Below, in pieces: positions 5,282 through 7,440 of a stretch of DNA of 7,440 nt; the first letter of the stretch is position 1, and every line of letters begins with the position of its first letter. This DNA comes from DASUFH01 sp036274645. Its GTDB lineage: Bacteria > Acidobacteriota > Terriglobia > 20CM-2-55-15. Below the pieces are notes generated by a model. It ran no database searches, was not told the DNA's origin, and was given only the letters and a program-made list of their open reading frames with translations. Location: the NCBI GenBank assembly GCA_036274645.1, contig DASUFH010000489.1, forward strand, positions 1 to 7,440. Reading direction: 5' to 3'. The position numbers and the translations under genes are program-made.

Positions 5282-5761
5282 TCAGGCCTGATCCAGCGCC
5301 ACTTCCATGACGAATGCGTCTTCGACCGGATTGGAGTAGTAGCTCTTGCGTTCGCCGACGACATGGAAATTGAAGCTGTAGTAGAAGGTGATGGCCGGCT
5401 GGTTCGATTTTCGCACTTCGAGCATCACGGTTTTCGCCTGACGCCGCCGGCATTCCTCGATCGTGGCGCGCATGAGCCGTCCGCCGATGCCCTGGCGGGC
5501 GCTCGAGGCTTCGACGGCGATGTTGTAGATCTCGGCGACGCCCGCGACGATATTGAAGATGACGAATCCCGCAATGTGGGTCCGGCCGAGGTCGTCTTCG
5601 CGTTCGGCCACGAACGTTGCGGTCGTGGCGTCGTCGGAAATCAGCCGGTAGTAGCTGTCGATGGACCAGTGAGACAGGTGCCGCCACGATCGCTCGATGT
5701 CGATAATGCGGTCGATATCGGCCTTGCCGGCCTTACGGACGCGCGCCGCCAGCATGGTCAT
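5282..5761 (-). CDS. rimI: Ribosomal protein S18-alanine N-acetyltransferase family (GNAT)
   Basis: A 159-residue GNAT acetyltransferase of the RimI type, which uses acetyl-CoA to acetylate N-terminal amines, classically S18. The opening ARVRKAGKADIDRIIDIE is the usual first strand and helix. The acetyl-CoA loop is RQGIGG (89-94), after IYNIAVEASSA. LEVRKSNQPAITFYYSFNF (114-132) is the diagnostic stretch, with Glu115 and Tyr127 at the spacing of the E. coli catalytic pair. ATG 5761 overlaps the tsaB stop as ATGA, a strong coupling signal; a second ATG at 5755 is an alternative. The neighbour tsaB supports the RimI label, since tsaB-rimI clusters are widespread. Substrate could be broader than S18, as is common outside enterobacteria. 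Confidence 0.93.
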   Translation of the reverse strand: MTMLAARVRKAGKADIDRIIDIERSWRHLSHWSIDSYYRLISDDATTATFVAEREDDLGRTHIAGFVIFNIVAGVAEIYNIAVEASSARQGIGGRLMRATIEECRRRQAKTVMLEVRKSNQPAITFYYSFNFHVVGERKSYYSNPVEDAFVMEVALDQA

Positions 5762-6426
5762 GGGCGCCGTTCCCGGGCGAGTTCCGCGTCGGTGCGCCGC
5801 ACATAGAGCGGTTCGAGCCGCGTATAGTTCATCGTTTCAACCATGGTTGCGACAGTTCCGGCGAGGTACAGTCCGCCTTCATGCAGGCGCCACGTCTCGC
5901 GAGTCAGAAGAGAACGATAACGCAACGCGCCATCGCCGCAAAAATGGATCACACCTTCGGGCAGACGTTCCAGCCAGTCGCCGAGCGGCATGGCGACCGG
6001 GGCGAGTTCCTCTTGCAGCGCGCCTTGCCGAGCGCCGCCGTGGCGACGGTAAAGGGCGGCGTACACTTCACCACGCCGCGCGTCGATGACGGCCGCGACC
6101 GGCGCGTCTTCAATGCCGGTCTGCCAGGCCAGCGCTTCCAGCGTCGAGACTCCGGCGGAAGGCTTTCCGTAGGCCGCGGCGAATCCTTCCATGGCGGCCA
6201 GCCCGATCCGCAAACCCGTGAACGATCCCGGTCCGCGCGTGGCGGCGAATAGATCGACGTCCCCCAGCGTGAACGGGGCAAAACGAAAAATGAATTCAAT
6301 GGACGCAAAGAGCCGTTCGGAATGCTGAATCGAAGAGGCCAGCCGCGTTTCCGCCAGCACGATCCCCTTCTCGGAAAGAGCGGCGCTTCCCCGCGCCGAA
6401 CTGGTGTCCACCGCTAAAACGCGCAT
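5758..6426 (-). CDS. tsaB: tRNA threonylcarbamoyladenosine biosynthesis protein TsaB
   Basis: A 222-residue ASKHA-fold protein (YeaZ), the partner that binds TsaD and TsaE to make t6A37 in ANN-decoding tRNAs. Visible marks are the first phosphate-type loop MRVLAVDTSSARGSAAL, the QHSERLF motif (34-40), the hallmark ATRGPGSFTGLRIG (62-75), and VIDARRGEVYAALY (113-126). Length is normal. ATG 6426 starts a typical N-terminus. The region before it has no clear Shine-Dalgarno, only a CGGGATCCCG palindrome (6436-6427) abutting the start codon. It is first of an apparent operon tsaB-rimI-membrane protein, with a 129-nt gap after the DUF4159 gene. TsaD and TsaE are not in the window. Confidence 0.95.
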   Translation of the reverse strand: MRVLAVDTSSARGSAALSEKGIVLAETRLASSIQHSERLFASIEFIFRFAPFTLGDVDLFAATRGPGSFTGLRIGLAAMEGFAAAYGKPSAGVSTLEALAWQTGIEDAPVAAVIDARRGEVYAALYRRHGGARQGALQEELAPVAMPLGDWLERLPEGVIHFCGDGALRYRSLLTRETWRLHEGGLYLAGTVATMVETMNYTRLEPLYVRRTDAELARERRP

Positions 6427-6436
6427 CGGGATCCCG
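6427..6436. other. 10-bp palindrome CGGGATCCCG at the tsaB start
   Basis: A perfect palindrome directly upstream of the tsaB ATG, where a ribosome site would be expected. A second small hairpin, CTGCC-TGT-GGCAG (6444-6456), lies just beyond it. A role in initiation control is possible, but chance is a real alternative at this GC content. Confidence 0.3.
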
Positions 6437-6497
6437 TGTTTAGCTGCCTGTGGCAGAGATAAGCAAGATCGTCAGAAACATTGGGGCGCTCACTTGG

Positions 6498-6523
6498 ATT
6501 CACTCGCCGGATTCATTCGCCGG
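6498..6523. repeat. Tandem 13-nt direct repeat (two copies)
   Basis: ATTCACTCGCCGG (6498-6510) is followed at once by ATTCATTCGCCGG (6511-6523), with one mismatch. A degraded third copy may precede it (CGCTCACTTGG). It sits in the gap between the DUF4159 stop and tsaB. It could be slippage or a pair of binding sites. Confidence 0.6.
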
Positions 6524-6555
6524 CCTTCAGCTTTGGGATCCTGACACGCGTCGGT

Positions 6556-7440
6556 CTAGTGAGTCATCCCAAAGATGATGAAATTCATCCCCATCCGATA
6601 GGCCTGGCCCGAGAATGCCTCCGGGTATTCGGGATTGTCCATGTGTTCCCACGCGTCCCCCAGGTCGGAATTATAAGTAACCAGCACCTGCAGGCGGCCG
6701 TGCTCGTCGGAGATGCCGAAAATCCGGGGCTCGGTGTCGGACGACTGTTCCCACAACGCCGCCCGGCCGTTGGTGCGCGTGTACTCGACGCCATAGCGCA
6801 CATTGGGGATCTGCATGACGGAATCGATGTCGAAGAACGTGTGAAACGACTCATGCTTCGGCGTGAGTTCGAGCGGCGATTTGCGCGGGTCCGCCAGCGC
6901 CGCCGCGTGCTCCGGAAACACTTTGGCCATGTTGTAGGCGAAATTGTCCCATTCGTCCAGGCCCCAGAAGTCGTCGCACCACCAGAAGCCGCCGCGATCC
7001 AGGTATTCGCGCAATCGTTTGGCTTCCTCGTCGTTCAGGTTTAATCCTCTCCCGACTTCGACCGCGTATACGAACGGATAGTCGAACAGTTCCGGATCCA
7101 TGATGCGGACGGCGTGCGGTTCCTTGTGGATGCGGGCGTTCGTCATGCGTTCCACGCCCCACATGAACTTGCAGTCGGCTTCCGGAAAGTCTGTCGCCCA
7201 GGTCCCTCCCTGACGGTGGTCGGCCATACTGTCGGCGTCCTGACAGATGTTTTCATCGTCCAGACTGCCCGAGGATCTTCCGCCGCCGCGTCCACGTCCA
7301 CCACCGCCGCTGTAGATCAGGCGGGTGAAATAGAACTCTTTGGGTTCATCCTGTGGATCGATCGCCAACACTTCCGGTAGCAGAGCAAAAGCGGCGGCAA
7401 GACCCGCCACCGCGCAGCAGAAGATTAAAGCAGCCCGTTT
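6556..7440 (-). CDS. DUF4159 domain-containing exported protein, 5' end outside the window
   Basis: The last 294 residues of a DUF4159 protein. In frame, the minus strand is open to the window edge and begins KRAALIFCCAVAGLAAAFAL, a signal peptide lacking only its first residues. The GTG at 7410 is therefore inside the signal and not the start. A likely cleavage site follows LLPEVLA. The mature part starts with EFYFTRLIYSGGGG, then a Gly/Arg/Ser-rich loop (about 45-58 from the window edge). Next come the DUF4159 signatures GGTWATDFPEADCKFMWGVE, DPELFDYPFVYAVEVGRGL and YLDRGGFWWCDDFWG. The domain runs to the C-terminus. Its biochemical role is not established to my knowledge; related proteins occur near MoxR ATPases and von Willebrand A-domain genes. 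The stop is TAG at 6556. Export to the periplasm or beyond is inferred from the signal. Confidence 0.9.
   Translation of the reverse strand, partial: KRAALIFCCAVAGLAAAFALLPEVLAIDPQDEPKEFYFTRLIYSGGGGRGRGGGRSSGSLDDENICQDADSMADHRQGGTWATDFPEADCKFMWGVERMTNARIHKEPHAVRIMDPELFDYPFVYAVEVGRGLNLNDEEAKRLREYLDRGGFWWCDDFWGLDEWDNFAYNMAKVFPEHAAALADPRKSPLELTPKHESFHTFFDIDSVMQIPNVRYGVEYTRTNGRAALWEQSSDTEPRIFGISDEHGRLQVLVTYNSDLGDAWEHMDNPEYPEAFSGQAYRMGMNFIIFGMTH

Noticed and set aside
5256..5687. N-terminal extension of the four-helix membrane protein into rimI
   Set aside because: The Arg/His-rich extension lies out of frame over clearly conserved RimI sequence, with no start signals.

Overview
The window is GC-rich, densely packed bacterial chromosome. 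It holds eight intact or edge-truncated protein genes and one interrupted gene. No phage, transposase, CRISPR, rRNA or tRNA signal was seen. The gene families (an actinobacterial/acidobacterial-style zinc-ribbon threonine synthase, DUF4159, SGNH hydrolase) and a GGGGCGGTCTATGACCGCC-type palindromic repeat suggest a soil Acidobacteriota-like organism. That assignment is inference from memory, not a database match.

Left part, plus strand (2-1939): the C-terminal two thirds or more of a FAD-dependent aromatic-hydroxylase-type monooxygenase, then a secreted SGNH/GDSL hydrolase. The hydrolase has all its catalytic blocks but is cut by one in-frame TAA at codon 71. Its stop lies 2 nt from the stop of the first minus-strand gene, so the two units converge with almost no gap.

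Centre, minus strand (3990 down to 1942): a compact operon of threonine synthase (thrC), a MoaD/ThiS-like ubiquitin-fold sulfur carrier and a pterin-4a-carbinolamine dehydratase. The genes are joined by an 11-nt overlap and a 5-nt gap. A good sigma70-type promoter lies about 200 nt upstream of thrC. Between promoter and gene is a structured leader (a possible branched fold with a GNRA-capped arm) ending in an intrinsic-terminator hairpin about 30 nt before the start codon. This is the layout of a transcription attenuator or riboswitch, and I could not match it to a known class. It is the best candidate for something undescribed here.

Right part, minus strand (7440 down to 4034): a DUF4159 protein whose 5' end is off the window; the tRNA-modification gene tsaB and the acetyltransferase rimI overlapping by ATGA; a four-helix membrane protein of unknown function probably in the same operon; a 101-bp element with 21-bp inverted ends, one end carrying an exact 9-nt tandem duplication; and an unrecognised two-helix membrane protein.

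How they fit: thrC-moaD-PCD joins a PLP enzyme to a small sulfur-carrier-like protein. This recalls carrier-fed cysteine or homocysteine synthesis in other bacteria, but the sulfur link is inference. tsaB-rimI is a common translation-quality pair (t6A tRNA modification and N-terminal acetylation).
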